A stretch of DNA of 18,955 nucleotides, from positions 1 through 18,955 of the forward strand of contig JBMNPE010000028.1 of assembly GCA_050943435.1 (NCBI GenBank), in the 5' to 3' direction. The stretch comes from RGIG5675 sp050943435. Its GTDB lineage: Bacteria; Bacillota; Clostridia; Oscillospirales; Ruminococcaceae. The notes under the pieces are model-generated. The model was not told the origin of the DNA. It ran no database searches and worked only from the letters and a program-made list of their open reading frames with translations. Position 1 is the first letter of the stretch, and every line of letters begins with the position of its first letter. Positions 1-9,131 of this stretch are shown one piece after another. A program made the position numbers and the translations under genes.

Positions 1-3000
1 TGGAAATTCTCGTTTATCTTCGAGAACTTGTCGGTGAATATCTCCCTCATTTCCGAGGTTATCCCGTTTATGAGATCGAGAAGCCTCTTTCTGGATTCCT
101 CCACGTCCCTCACCTGTCCGGACATGAATTCGTATCTCTCGGAAACCTCCCTGTATTCGTCAATTGCGGAGACATTTACCGTGCCGAGCGCCTTTATTGC
201 GGAGCGAACGGATGAGACCTCCTGCCTCAGTGCTGTTATGGAAGTGTACTCTGTCCTGAGCTTTTCCGCCTCGGGCCTGGTGAGCTCGTAGTCCTCCCAG
301 AGCTTCGCCACAGCCTGGTCGACTTCCTTCTGCAGCGCGGTCTTTCTCTCCTCAAGCCTCGAGAGCTCGGCTGCAAGCTTTTCCTTGTCGGAAGTGACAG
401 AGCTCTGCTCAGAGCGCAGCTTCGACACGCTTCCGTCCACTTCGACCCTCTCCTTGTAGAGGTCATCCGACTTTTTCTTGAGCTCTTCTGATTTCTGCTC
501 AGCCTTCTTCACAGATTCTTCGAGGATCTGGACCTGCTTTTTCTTGGCCTCAATGGCCTCGAGTATCCTTTTCTCCGTCTCGTCGAACCCTGAATTCCTG
601 TTCTTCCCGTCCTCTGCGCGCTTCCTGAGGTTCTCCGCCTCGGTCCTGCGCTGGCCGGCGTCCCTCTCCCTGCCGAGCTTTTCGAGCTTGAGGTCGGTGA
701 GGGAATCCGACAGCTCCTGGCGCTTTTTGGCGCTCTCCCCGCCGTTTCTGCCCTCTTTCTCCTCGAGGGCCTCGAGCACCTGTATTCTGCCCTGGATCCT
801 GTCCTGAAGCGCCTTCTCTTCTTCTGTCTTCTTCCTGGCGCTCTCCATGTCGTCCCCGGCAGTCTTCTTCCTGGCCTCGGCGGCTTCCAGAGCAGCGTTT
901 ATTGTCTCGAGTGCCTGCGCATGCCTCTTTGACTCCTCTTCCGCCCTTATCCTGTCGGCCTCGAGGTTCGTTATGCTGCTCGAAACTGCAGTGAGCCTGG
1001 CCTCCAGCTTTGAGTATTCCCTTGAGGCGTCTTCCAGGGAGGCCTTTATCTCGTCGGCCTTCTTCCTCCTGCTCTGCAACTCGGAGCGGAGCTTTTCCAT
1101 TTCCTTTCTTCTGCTGAACACTCCCGTCGAGCGCGCGCTGTATCCGCCTGTGAACGATCCGCCGGCGTTTATGAGCTGCCCGTCGAGGGTCACGACCCTG
1201 TTCCTGTACCTCAGGGTCCTGGCTATGCGGGATGCGGAATTTATGTCCTCGGCAATTACAGTCCTGCCGAGCAGGTTTTTGACCACGCTGTCATATCTCG
1301 GGTCGTACTTCACGAGCTCGCTCGCGACTCCGGTGAATCCAGGAAGCCCCCTCACCTCGGAAAAGTTTCCGGAATAGGGCTGCACAGTGTCAAGCGGCAG
1401 GAAAGTTGCCCTTCCGGCCCTGGTCTCCTTGAGGAAAGCTATTGCGTCCTTTGCAGCCCTCTCGTCCTCGGTGATTATGTTCTGCATCGAATACCCAAGG
1501 GCAGTCTCTATTGCGAGCTCGCAACCGTCCTCTATTGAGAGCACTGAGGAGACGGTGCCTATTATTCCCCTGAGGGATCCGTTCCTGCCCGCTGATATGA
1601 CGCTCTTTACGCTGGGCGAGAACCCCTCCTGGCTCTTCTCCATGTCTTCCAGCACGGAAAGCCTGTGGGATCCGCCGTCTATCTCCCTCTGCAGCCTGTC
1701 GAGGTCCGCCCTTACGGAGTCGTTTTCGGACTTCTTTATCTCCATCATCTTGGAGAGCCCTGCTGCAGTGTTTTTGTCCTTTACAAGCTCATTCGCGATA
1801 GATTCGAGCTTCTTTTTTAGCTCATCTCCGGCAGCCTTTTCCTCTTCTGCAGACTTTTCGGCCTCGTCTGCTTCCCGGGAAGCCTCCTTGAGCCTTGTGC
1901 CAGCATCCTCGAGCATCGATTCAGCGGCGGCCTGCCCGGCCTTTGAGTCTGAGAGCTGGGACGACAGGGAAGCAAGCTCCTTCTGCCTCTTTTTCTTCTC
2001 TGCATCGCTCGCCTCTGTCTCCTCGGCGAGTGCGGCGAGGGCAGCCTCTGCATCGGCAATTCTCCCGCTGAGGCTTTCCACCTCTTTGTCAATGCCCAGG
2101 GCCTCTTCCTCGAGGCTTTCAGCCTTCTCGAGGAGAGCCGTGTTCTCCCCGGCGGCATCCTCCCTGCGCTTTCTGAGGTCTTCTAGGTCCCTCTTGTCCC
2201 TCTCTATGTCGGCCCTGACGATAGAGGCGTTTCCGGAAGCCTCGGACGCTTCCTTGCCCGCCGAGATCTTCTCTTCGTTGATCCCGCCGAGCTCGGCCTC
2301 TATGGACCTGTTTCTGTCGAACAGCTTTTCCATCTGCTCGTCAATGCTGCTGAGCTTTTCCTCGGCTGACGAGTAGTCGCGGTTTGCTATGGCTATCCTG
2401 TCCTCCTGGACGCGGACGTTCTGCTGCTGGCGCTCAATTGTGTCGCAGTACAGCGTGACTTCCAGGCTCTTTCTCTTGTCAGAGAGCTCGAGGAATTTTT
2501 TTGCAGTCTCGCTCTGCTTTTTTAGCGGCCCTATCCTGCTCTCGAGCTCACCCAGGATGTCATTTAGCCTCTCTATGTTGCCTTCCGCGGCGGCGAGCTC
2601 CTTTTCCGCCTCATCCTTGCGGAACCTGTATCTCGCGATGCCGGTGGCCTCTTCGAAGATCTCTCTCCTGTCCTCCGGCTTGCTTGACACTATCTCAGCG
2701 ATCCTGCCCTGTTCAATTATGGAATAGCCGTCCCTCGAGAGCCCGGTGTTCATGAAGGTCTCCCTCACGTCCTTGAGCCTCACTGCGGCGCCGTTGATCG
2801 AGTACTCGCCGAAACCGCTCCTGTAGTACCTGCGGCCGATGACTATCTCGTCCCCGTATTCCTCGAGCCTTCTGTCGCTGTTGTCGAGGCACAGGGATAC
2901 CTCCGCGAAGCCCATCGGGCTGCGCCTGGAAGTCCCCGAGAATATGACGTCCTGCATTTTGTCGCTTCTGAGCGACTTCGTGGACTGCTCGCCGAGCACC

Positions 3001-3137
3001 CACCTTATGGCGTCGCTTATATTGCTCTTTCCCGACCCGTTCGGCCCGACAACTCCTGTGAGTCCGGGCTTGAACTCTATCCTCGTCTTGTCAGGAAAAG
3101 ATTTGAATCCATGTATCTCAACGTATTTCAGATACAA
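1..3137 (-). CDS. smc: Chromosome segregation/condensation ATPase SMC (partial, C-terminus beyond window)
   Basis: SMC forms a homodimer that, with ScpA and ScpB, compacts and separates the replicated chromosome. The frame stays open from a TTG codon to the left edge, giving 1045 residues of a protein usually near 1180. The N-terminus (MYLKYVEIHGFKSFPDK) is typical. The Walker A loop GPNGSGKS is at residues 31-38, and the Q-loop region GEQSTKSLRS follows within about 20 residues. A long Glu/Lys/Arg-rich coiled coil comes next, then the hinge at roughly 520-660 with its glycine pairs (GGSFTGG near 655-660), then the returning coil. The C-terminal signature and Walker B lie outside the window. 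The TTG start is chosen because the conserved N-terminus begins there and an AGGGAG Shine-Dalgarno lies 7 bases upstream. It starts 22 bases after rnc and is probably in the same operon. Spot translations at several places show no frameshift. Confidence 0.97.
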   Translation of the reverse strand, partial: MYLKYVEIHGFKSFPDKTRIEFKPGLTGVVGPNGSGKSNISDAIRWVLGEQSTKSLRSDKMQDVIFSGTSRRSPMGFAEVSLCLDNSDRRLEEYGDEIVIGRRYYRSGFGEYSINGAAVRLKDVRETFMNTGLSRDGYSIIEQGRIAEIVSSKPEDRREIFEEATGIARYRFRKDEAEKELAAAEGNIERLNDILGELESRIGPLKKQSETAKKFLELSDKRKSLEVTLYCDTIERQQQNVRVQEDRIAIANRDYSSAEEKLSSIDEQMEKLFDRNRSIEAELGGINEEKISAGKEASEASGNASIVRADIERDKRDLEDLRKRREDAAGENTALLEKAESLEEEALGIDKEVESLSGRIADAEAALAALAEETEASDAEKKKRQKELASLSSQLSDSKAGQAAAESMLEDAGTRLKEASREADEAEKSAEEEKAAGDELKKKLESIANELVKDKNTAAGLSKMMEIKKSENDSVRADLDRLQREIDGGSHRLSVLEDMEKSQEGFSPSVKSVISAGRNGSLRGIIGTVSSVLSIEDGCELAIETALGYSMQNIITEDERAAKDAIAFLKETRAGRATFLPLDTVQPYSGNFSEVRGLPGFTGVASELVKYDPRYDSVVKNLLGRTVIAEDINSASRIARTLRYRNRVVTLDGQLINAGGSFTGGYSARSTGVFSRRKEMEKLRSELQSRRKKADEIKASLEDASREYSKLEARLTAVSSSITNLEADRIRAEEESKRHAQALETINAALEAAEARKKTAGDDMESARKKTEEEKALQDRIQGRIQVLEALEEKEGRNGGESAKKRQELSDSLTDLKLEKLGRERDAGQRRTEAENLRKRAEDGKNRNSGFDETEKRILEAIEAKKKQVQILEESVKKAEQKSEELKKKSDDLYKERVEVDGSVSKLRSEQSSVTSDKEKLAAELSRLEERKTALQKEVDQAVAKLWEDYELTRPEAEKLRTEYTSITALRQEVSSVRSAIKALGTVNVSAIDEYREVSERYEFMSGQVRDVEESRKRLLDLINGITSEMREIFTDKFSKINENF

Positions 3138-3144
3138 CTGACTA

Positions 3145-3150
3145 CTCCCT
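3145..3150 (-). promoter_or_regulatory. Shine-Dalgarno that fixes the TTG start of smc
   Basis: On the minus strand AGGGAG ends 7 bases before the TTG at 3137-3135, in the short gap after the rnc stop codon. No ATG lies near the conserved SMC N-terminus, so this site decides the start. Confidence 0.75.
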
Positions 3151-3159
3151 CATCCGCGG

Positions 3160-3825
3160 CTAGGCGCGGCCCTTGCTGAGCTTTGACAGTGCCCCTGCCG
3201 CGGCGCTCATCTCTGCCCTCTGCTTGCTGCTTCCCACGCCTCTTGAATAGAACTTTCCGTCGAGATAGGCGTCTATTGTGAATGTCCTAGCGTGCTGAGG
3301 ACCCTCTTCGCTCTCTAGCCTGTATTCGAGGTCTATTCCCCGGGCCTGCACCAGCTGCTGCAGCTGGGACTTCGAGTCTATTCCGGGGTCCTCCTCGGTT
3401 ATGAACGACAGGACAAAGCTCCTTGCCTCATCCATCCCCCCGTCGAGGAAAATGGCTGCGATGACCGCCTCAAAGCAGTCGCTCAGGATTGACGGCTTGC
3501 TTCTTCCAGAGCCCATGGCTTCCCCGCGTCCCAGCTTGATGTCGTTTCCGAGGCCTATCTCCCCCGCGAATTCCGCAAGTGACTTTTCACACACCAGGGC
3601 GGCGCGCGTCCTGGTGAGCTGCCCCTCGGTGTAGTCGGGGTGCTCCATGTAGAGCTTCTTTGAAACTATCGTCGAGAGGACCGAATCCCCGAGGAATTCG
3701 AGCCTCTCGTTGCTCTCTATGTGCGACAGGCCGTGCTCGTTTGCCCAGCTCGTATGCGTGAGGGCCTTTTCCAGCAGGCCCCTGTCGGAGAATTCGTACC
3801 CGAGCCTCTCCTCGAGATCAGTCAT
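3160..3825 (-). CDS. rnc: Ribonuclease III
   Basis: RNase III cuts double-stranded RNA, including the rRNA precursor stems, in the cytoplasm. The protein has 221 residues, normal for the family. The signature NERLEFLGD is at residues 39-47, with the acidic catalytic residues E43 and D47. The second catalytic pair lies in SDCFEAVIAAIFLD (D116 and E119). A double-stranded RNA-binding domain fills about residues 150-219, including the GSSKQRAEMSAA segment near its end. The ATG overlaps the last codons of plsX by 8 bases, which suggests translational coupling. smc follows after 22 bases, the usual rnc-smc order in Bacillota. Confidence 0.97.
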   Translation of the reverse strand: MTDLEERLGYEFSDRGLLEKALTHTSWANEHGLSHIESNERLEFLGDSVLSTIVSKKLYMEHPDYTEGQLTRTRAALVCEKSLAEFAGEIGLGNDIKLGRGEAMGSGRSKPSILSDCFEAVIAAIFLDGGMDEARSFVLSFITEEDPGIDSKSQLQQLVQARGIDLEYRLESEEGPQHARTFTIDAYLDGKFYSRGVGSSKQRAEMSAAAGALSKLSKGRA

Positions 3826-4828
3826 CTGATTCCGCCTTCTCTTCGGAGAACGCCTCTTCTATGGCCTCTGTCGTGTCGGACCCGGCCCATTTTATGGCCT
3901 GGTTCACGGCTGCGGCAAACATCTTCGCGTTGGAGTTGCCGTGGGCCTTGATGACCGGCTTCCTGAGGCCTATGAACGGGGCTCCGCCGACCTCCCTGTA
4001 GTCGAGGGTCTTGGCCAGGCCCTTGAGCTCCTTTGCCATGAAGGCCGCGCCTATCTTTGCCCTGGTTGAGCCGAATACCGTCTCCTTGAGCTTGGAGCCG
4101 ACCATCTTGCCGAGCCCCTCGAGGGTCTTGAGCGTTATGTTTCCTGTGAATCCGTCGGTCACAACAACGTCGCACTCGGAGAGGCAGATTGCCCTCCCCT
4201 CGACGTTTCCGACGAAGTTGATCCTCTGGTCGTCCTTCATGATGGCATAGGCCTGCCTCTGCAGGTCGGTGCCCTTGGTCGTCTCGGTTCCGTTGCTCAG
4301 GATCCCGACCCTCGGGTTCCTGACCCCGAGGACGTTCTGCATGTACTTTGCCCCCATGAACCCGAACTGCGAGAGCATCTCCGGACGGCACTCCGTGTTC
4401 GCGCCGCAGTCTATAATCAGCGTATAACCCTTCATTCCGGGTATTGCGCAGGCGAGGGCGGGCCTCGCGACTCCCTTTATCCTCTTTACTATGAATGTCC
4501 CGCCCATGAGCAGGGCTGCCGTGGAACCGGCGCTTATGAAGGCATCGGCGTTCCCCCCGGAGAGGCATTTGAGCCCGACTGCCATCGAGCTGTCGGACTT
4601 TGCCTTGAGGACGGACTTGGGGTCGTCCTCCATGGTGATCACCGACGCAGCGTCAACCACGTCTATGTCGCTGAGATCGATTCCATTCTCTCCGGCAACC
4701 TTCCGGATCTTCTCCTCATTGCCTGAGAGAACGATATCGCATCCGAATTTGTCCCTGCTGAGCCTTGCGCCTTTGATGGGTTCTATCGGGGCGTAATCCC
4801 CTCCAAACGCATCTATCACGATTTTCAT
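3818..4828 (-). CDS. plsX: Phosphate acyltransferase PlsX
   Basis: PlsX makes acyl-phosphate from acyl-ACP and phosphate, the first step of the PlsX/PlsY route to phosphatidic acid; it is a peripheral membrane enzyme. The 336-residue protein starts MKIVIDAFGGDYAP, a form of the family's N-terminal DAMGGDxAP motif. It also carries SAGSTAALL (usually SAGNTGALL), DVVVTDGFTGNI, and KAHGNSNAKMF near the C-terminus. The ATG overlaps the trmFO stop as ATGA, and a GGGGGA sequence upstream can act as the ribosome site. In many Bacillota fabD, fabG and acpP separate plsX from rnc. Here rnc follows directly, so the acyl carrier protein gene must lie elsewhere. Confidence 0.96.
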   Translation of the reverse strand: MKIVIDAFGGDYAPIEPIKGARLSRDKFGCDIVLSGNEEKIRKVAGENGIDLSDIDVVDAASVITMEDDPKSVLKAKSDSSMAVGLKCLSGGNADAFISAGSTAALLMGGTFIVKRIKGVARPALACAIPGMKGYTLIIDCGANTECRPEMLSQFGFMGAKYMQNVLGVRNPRVGILSNGTETTKGTDLQRQAYAIMKDDQRINFVGNVEGRAICLSECDVVVTDGFTGNITLKTLEGLGKMVGSKLKETVFGSTRAKIGAAFMAKELKGLAKTLDYREVGGAPFIGLRKPVIKAHGNSNAKMFAAAVNQAIKWAGSDTTEAIEEAFSEEKAESDD

Positions 4829-6144
4829 TCAGTAATTCCCCCGTTTTCTGCATATCTGCTTATTGATCTGAGTGCCCTGTCTGCCAGCATCCCGTACCTG
4901 CGGGCCTTGTTTTTCTCCCTCACGCCGAGAGGCGGGAGAAGGCCCATGTTGGCTCCCATCGGCTGGAAGTCGCTGTTCGGGGTGCGTATATACTTCATCA
5001 TCGCTCCTGTCATTGTGTCCTCCGGAGGCACTTTGAAGGTCTTCCCCTCTATCCTGCACTCGACCGCCCTTGCGGCCATGAGCCCCGAGAGGGCCGATTC
5101 CATGTATCCTTCGAATCCCGTGAGCTGCCCCGCAGCAAAGGAGAGCGGCGATGCCCTGAGGCTGAGGTCCCCGGACAGGCATTTCGGGGCGTCCAGGAAG
5201 CTGTTCCTGTGCATGACCCCGTACCTCACGAACTCCGCTTCCTCTAGCCCGGGGAGCATCCTGAATACCCTCCTCTGCTCAGGAAACGCGAGGTTCGTCT
5301 GGAATCCAACAAGATTATACATCGTTCCGGCCGTGTTTTCTTTTCTGAGCTGCGCGGCCGCCCAGGGCCTGTGCCCTGTGGACGGGTCCCTGAGTCCTAC
5401 GGGCTTCATGGGGCCGAATCTCGCAGCGTCGAGCCCTCTCGAGGCCAGCTTCTCTATCGGCATGCAGCCCTCGTAGACCTTTTCGTCCCTGTCCGGGGCA
5501 TGCAGTTCGGCCCTTCTCGCATGCACGAGCTCGTCAATGAACTTTTCGTACTCGTCCTTCTTGAGGAAGGAATTGAGGTAATCACTGTCTCCGCCCCTTC
5601 CGTACCTGCTCTGGGGAACAAGCTTCCCCATATCGAGGGATTCGGCCAGAACTATCGGGGCGGCAGCATCGTAAAAGCTCAGGAATCCGCCCGTCACCGA
5701 GGCGAGGTCTGCGGCCAGCGGGCCGTCGAGCAGGGGACCCGCGGCTATGATCTCAAGAATGCTGCGGTCTATAGACTCCTCTCGCCTTCTCACGACAGTT
5801 ATGAGTGGATTGGACAGCACTTCGTCCGTGACTGCCTTTGAGAACATATCCCTGTCCACTGCGAGTGCGCCTCCCGCAGGCACCGCGCAGCCGTCCGCCA
5901 GGGGCAGAAGGTGCGACCCGAGGATCCTCATCTCCTCCTTCATGAGCCCGGAGGCAGATTCCTTCCTCATTGCCTTGAAGGAGTTCGAGCACACCAGCTC
6001 CGCAAACAGCGGGCTTCTGTGGGCCGGGGAATAGTGGCCGGGCTTCATTTCGATGAGTTCCGAGGATATCCCCCTCCCGGCGAGATACAGCGCGGCTTCG
6101 CAGCCGGCAAATCCCGCTCCGATTATCCTCACCTGGGGCTTCAT
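4825..6144 (-). CDS. trmFO: Methylenetetrahydrofolate-tRNA-(uracil-5-)-methyltransferase TrmFO
   Basis: TrmFO is the folate- and FAD-dependent enzyme that makes 5-methyluridine at position 54 of tRNA, the Gram-positive alternative to TrmA. From the ATG at 6144 the protein has 439 residues, the family's length (about 435). The dinucleotide-binding loop GAGFAG is at residues 9-14. The two conserved cysteines are visible: C52 in VCSNSFKA and C227 in YEGCMPIE. Further family segments are HRPWAAAQLRKEN, GFQTNL and PMGANMGLLPP. An in-frame ATG exists 93 bases upstream, but it would add an unrelated Arg-rich leader inside topA. The chosen ATG overlaps the topA stop as ATGA. The topA-trmFO pairing is common in Bacillota. 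Confidence 0.96.
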   Translation of the reverse strand: MKPQVRIIGAGFAGCEAALYLAGRGISSELIEMKPGHYSPAHRSPLFAELVCSNSFKAMRKESASGLMKEEMRILGSHLLPLADGCAVPAGGALAVDRDMFSKAVTDEVLSNPLITVVRRREESIDRSILEIIAAGPLLDGPLAADLASVTGGFLSFYDAAAPIVLAESLDMGKLVPQSRYGRGGDSDYLNSFLKKDEYEKFIDELVHARRAELHAPDRDEKVYEGCMPIEKLASRGLDAARFGPMKPVGLRDPSTGHRPWAAAQLRKENTAGTMYNLVGFQTNLAFPEQRRVFRMLPGLEEAEFVRYGVMHRNSFLDAPKCLSGDLSLRASPLSFAAGQLTGFEGYMESALSGLMAARAVECRIEGKTFKVPPEDTMTGAMMKYIRTPNSDFQPMGANMGLLPPLGVREKNKARRYGMLADRALRSISRYAENGGITE

Positions 6145-8240
6145 TGCTTTTCGAGCGGCCTCGAGTACCCGCACCCCTCTTTTTCGCAGACGAGGGCCGC
6201 GGCCCTGCCTTTCTTCTTGAAGAGCGTGGAGCCGCACTTCGGGCAGACTTCGTCAGTGGGCTCGTTCCAGGTCATGAATCCGCACTCCCTGCCCTTTTCG
6301 CAGGAATAGTAGATCCTCCCCTTTGAGGAGCGCCTCTGCAGAATCTTTCCTCCGCACTTCGGGCACTTCCCGGGCATGACTATCTCGAGCCTCTTCGTGT
6401 TCCTGCACTCGGGGAATCCCGGGCAGGCCAGGAACTTGCCGTATTTTCCTGTCTTTATCACCATCCGCCTTCCGCATTTCTCGCAGATGACGTCCGTGAC
6501 CTCCTCCGGGACCTCTACCTTCTTGTCCTGCATGTCCTTCTCGGCCTTTTCGAGGCTCTTCGAGAATCCCTTGTAGAACCTGCTCAGGGTGTCGACCCAG
6601 TCGGCCTTGCCCTCCTCTATCTTGTCGAGGTCTTTCTCCATATCGGCAGAGAACCCCACGTCGACTATGTCGGGGAATTCCTTCGTCATGAGGTCGGACA
6701 CTACCATTCCGAGCTGTGTGGGCACGAGGTGCTTCTTGTCCCTCTCCACATAGCCCCTGCCTATGACGGTGGAGAGTATCGGGGCGTACGTGGAAGGCCT
6801 TCCGATGCCGTTTTCCTCGAGCGCCTTGATGATGGAGGCCTCTGTGTACCTCTGCGGGGGCTGGGTGAACTTCTGCTGGGGATCCAGCTTCTTGAGCACG
6901 AGGCTGTCCCCTTCATTCATCCTGGGCAGCATTGACGGGATCTCTTCCTTGTCGTCTGTGGAGACGTTGTAGAGCTTGGAATATCCGTCGAATTCGACCC
7001 TGTATCCGCTGGTCCTGAACACGTACCCGGCTGCTCCTATGTCTACGGTCATGGTCTCGTTGACCTGGTCTGTCATCCTGGAGGCTATGAACCTGTCCCA
7101 GATGAGCTTGTAGAGCTTCTTCTGCTCAGGTGTGAGATACTGCGACACCGCGTCGGGCGTGAGGCTTATGTTTGTCGGCCTTATCGCCTCGTGCGCGTCC
7201 TGGGCGGCAACGGTCCCCCTCGACTTGTACTTTCTCTGGTACCTGCAGACATATTCCGGCCCGTAGGTCTTCTCTATGTATTCCTGTGCAGCCCTGTGGG
7301 CCTCGTCGGAAATCCTGAGGGAGTCGGTCCTCATGTAGGTGATGAGTCCCGTTGAGCCCTGCTCTCCGAGGGAAATGCCCTCGTACAGCTCCTGGGCTAT
7401 CCTCATGGTCCTTCTCGCGGTGAAACCGAACTTCCTTGAGGCGTCCTGCTGCAGCGTGGAAGTGATGAAAGGGGGCTCCGGGACGCGCTTCTTTGTCCCG
7501 TGCTGCACCTTTTCCACGGTGTACTCGGCGCCTTCCAGGTCCTTAAGTATTCCGTCGGCCTGTTCCTTGTTCTTTATCTCGAGGTCGCCCTGGGCTCCCT
7601 TCCTGCCCTTGAGCTTTGCCTTGAACACGTTCTGGGAGCCGTGTGCCCTGAGATCGGCTTCTATGACCCAGTATTCCTCCGGCTTGAAAGCCTGTATCTC
7701 GCGCTCGAGGTCGACTATCATCCTGAGGACTACGGACTGCACGCGTCCTGCGGAAAGGCCCCTTCTGACCTTTTTCCAGAGGAACGGGGACAGCTTGTAC
7801 CCGACTATCCTGTCGAGGATTCTCCTCGCCTGCTGGGCGTTCACGAGATTCATGTCGATGGCCCTCGGGTTCTTCATGCCCTCGCTTATACCCTTTTTCG
7901 TTATCTCGTCGAACGTGACCCTGTTGTTGTCCTCAGGATCGAGCCCCAGGAGATATGCGAGGTGCCACGATATGGCCTCCCCTTCGCGGTCAGGGTCCGT
8001 CGCGAGCAGTACCCCGTCGGATGAGGCGGCTTCCTTCTTTATCTTCGCTATGAGCTGCTCCTTGTCGTCAAGGGTCAGGTACATCGGCTTGAAGCCCTTC
8101 TCTATGTTCACGCCGAGGGAGTTCTTCGGGAGATCCCTCACGTGGCCGAGAGAAGCCACCACTTCGTAGTCCGGGCCAAGGTATTTCTGTATGGTCTTCG
8201 CCTTTGCCGGCGATTCTACTATGACCAGCGTCTTAGACAT
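6141..8240 (-). CDS. topA: DNA topoisomerase I (type IA)
   Basis: This enzyme relaxes negative supercoils through a covalent 5'-phosphotyrosine link. The start chosen gives MSKTLVIVESPAKAK and 699 residues; an upstream in-frame ATG would add 25 residues unlike the family. The TOPRIM domain has E9 and the DPDREGE motif (D82, D84, E86, E88). The active-site tyrosine is Y302 in GLITYMRTDSLRIS. The C-terminus has three four-cysteine zinc ribbons: CEKC...CPGFPEC, CPKC...CEKGREC and CPKC...CEKEGC. The ribosome site is weak: AGAAG is almost on the ATG and GAGGG lies about 15 bases upstream. It sits 28 bases after the SPOUT methyltransferase gene, without the dprA neighbour seen in Bacillus. Confidence 0.97.
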   Translation of the reverse strand: MSKTLVIVESPAKAKTIQKYLGPDYEVVASLGHVRDLPKNSLGVNIEKGFKPMYLTLDDKEQLIAKIKKEAASSDGVLLATDPDREGEAISWHLAYLLGLDPEDNNRVTFDEITKKGISEGMKNPRAIDMNLVNAQQARRILDRIVGYKLSPFLWKKVRRGLSAGRVQSVVLRMIVDLEREIQAFKPEEYWVIEADLRAHGSQNVFKAKLKGRKGAQGDLEIKNKEQADGILKDLEGAEYTVEKVQHGTKKRVPEPPFITSTLQQDASRKFGFTARRTMRIAQELYEGISLGEQGSTGLITYMRTDSLRISDEAHRAAQEYIEKTYGPEYVCRYQRKYKSRGTVAAQDAHEAIRPTNISLTPDAVSQYLTPEQKKLYKLIWDRFIASRMTDQVNETMTVDIGAAGYVFRTSGYRVEFDGYSKLYNVSTDDKEEIPSMLPRMNEGDSLVLKKLDPQQKFTQPPQRYTEASIIKALEENGIGRPSTYAPILSTVIGRGYVERDKKHLVPTQLGMVVSDLMTKEFPDIVDVGFSADMEKDLDKIEEGKADWVDTLSRFYKGFSKSLEKAEKDMQDKKVEVPEEVTDVICEKCGRRMVIKTGKYGKFLACPGFPECRNTKRLEIVMPGKCPKCGGKILQRRSSKGRIYYSCEKGRECGFMTWNEPTDEVCPKCGSTLFKKKGRAAALVCEKEGCGYSRPLEKQ

Positions 8241-8268
8241 TCTTCTAAATAAATTCCCTCTCTTGCTG

Positions 8269-9054
8269 TTATTTTCTGAGCATCCACATGAGGACCGCTG
8301 CGGCGGACGCCGCATTCAGGCTTTCCACCTGTGCCCTCATTGGTATTGTCGTCCTTATGTCAAGCCTCTTTTCGATTTCGGGGGGCATTCCCCTCCCCTC
8401 GCTTCCGATCACGAGTACGAGCCTGCCTGCTGCCGGAATCTCCTCCGGCGGGACCGAATCAGATGAAAGCACCGCTCCGACGGTCCTGGCTCCGGCTGCC
8501 CTGAGCAGGTCCAGATCCTGCCCCAGGTCCTGCGACCTCCTGGTTCCAACCCTGAATACGGACCCCATGGAGGCGCGCATGACCTTTTCCGAAAAGACGT
8601 CCGCCGTCCCGGGCCCGAGCAGCGCGTATTCAAACCCGAATGCGGCGGCGGTCCTGAGCATCGTCCCGACATTTCCGGGGTCCTGTACCCCGGCGAGGGC
8701 AAGAACCCTGTCCGAAGAAGAGATTTCCTCTATGGAAGCCTCGCCCGGCATGGCTGCTACGGCAAAAATTCCCTGCGGGGTCTTCTGCCCCTCCGCTTTT
8801 CTGTCTGCCTCCAGGGATACTGTCGCCGCAGATCCCGCAAGGGGCCTGAGCTTTTCCCATGCCTCGGAATACTTCTCCTGCGCTTCATCCGTCGCATAGA
8901 GCTCAAGTATCCTTATCCCGCACGATGCGGCGTCAAGGCAGAGCTTCGGGCCGGGGAGTATCATGACCCCCTCTTCCTTCCTGAGTGAAGCGGAGGCGGC
9001 CAGCTTCGCAAGTTCCTTTATCCTGCCGTTGGATGCGCTATCTATCCTGTTCAT
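8269..9054 (-). CDS. TrmH/SpoU-family (SPOUT) RNA 2'-O-methyltransferase
   Basis: The protein has 261 residues with the two-part layout of the family: an N-terminal substrate-binding domain (about 1-100) and a knotted SPOUT catalytic domain. The three SpoU motifs are present. Motif 1 is DPGNVGTMLRTA near residues 125-136, including the conserved N and R. Motif 2 is IGSEGRGMPPEI at about 216-227. Motif 3 is IPMRAQVESLNAASAAAV at about 237-254. By family it should transfer a methyl group from S-adenosylmethionine to a ribose in rRNA or tRNA. The exact target cannot be read from sequence. Genes of this family often lie beside infC-rpmI-rplT, which makes 23S rRNA a reasonable guess. An AGG about 4 bases before the ATG is the only ribosome-site candidate. 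Confidence 0.92.
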   Translation of the reverse strand: MNRIDSASNGRIKELAKLAASASLRKEEGVMILPGPKLCLDAASCGIRILELYATDEAQEKYSEAWEKLRPLAGSAATVSLEADRKAEGQKTPQGIFAVAAMPGEASIEEISSSDRVLALAGVQDPGNVGTMLRTAAAFGFEYALLGPGTADVFSEKVMRASMGSVFRVGTRRSQDLGQDLDLLRAAGARTVGAVLSSDSVPPEEIPAAGRLVLVIGSEGRGMPPEIEKRLDIRTTIPMRAQVESLNAASAAAVLMWMLRK

Positions 9055-9090
9055 CTGCCTGTTCCGGGACCTGTTCTATGATATGGCAAA

Positions 9091-9114
9091 GCCCGCGCGC
9101 GCACGCGTGCGGGC
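9091..9114 (-). terminator. GC-rich hairpin between rplT and the SPOUT methyltransferase gene
   Basis: Two 10-base arms pair with one A/C mismatch around a GTGC loop, and only three T follow on the minus strand. It may be a partial terminator that lowers transcription past the ribosomal genes, or an RNA processing or stability element. The short T tail makes full termination unlikely. Confidence 0.4.
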
Positions 9115-9131
9115 AAATTCACACTGTGTTT

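Noticed and set aside
1387..2376. Long plus-strand open frame (329 codons), with others in the same frame at 28-291, 478-807 and 847-1377
   Set aside because: Antisense shadow of the smc coiled coil. GAG/AAG/CTC-rich codons leave the opposite strand open, and the Ser/Phe/Leu-rich translations show no family features.
4825..6237. Longer TrmFO reading starting at 6237
   Set aside because: The 31 extra residues are Arg-rich, lie within topA and precede the conserved N-terminal FAD-binding strand; the ATGA overlap start is better.
7339..8169. Plus-strand open frame of 276 codons inside topA
   Set aside because: Lies opposite conserved TOPRIM and catalytic regions of topA; no recognisable protein or ribosome site.
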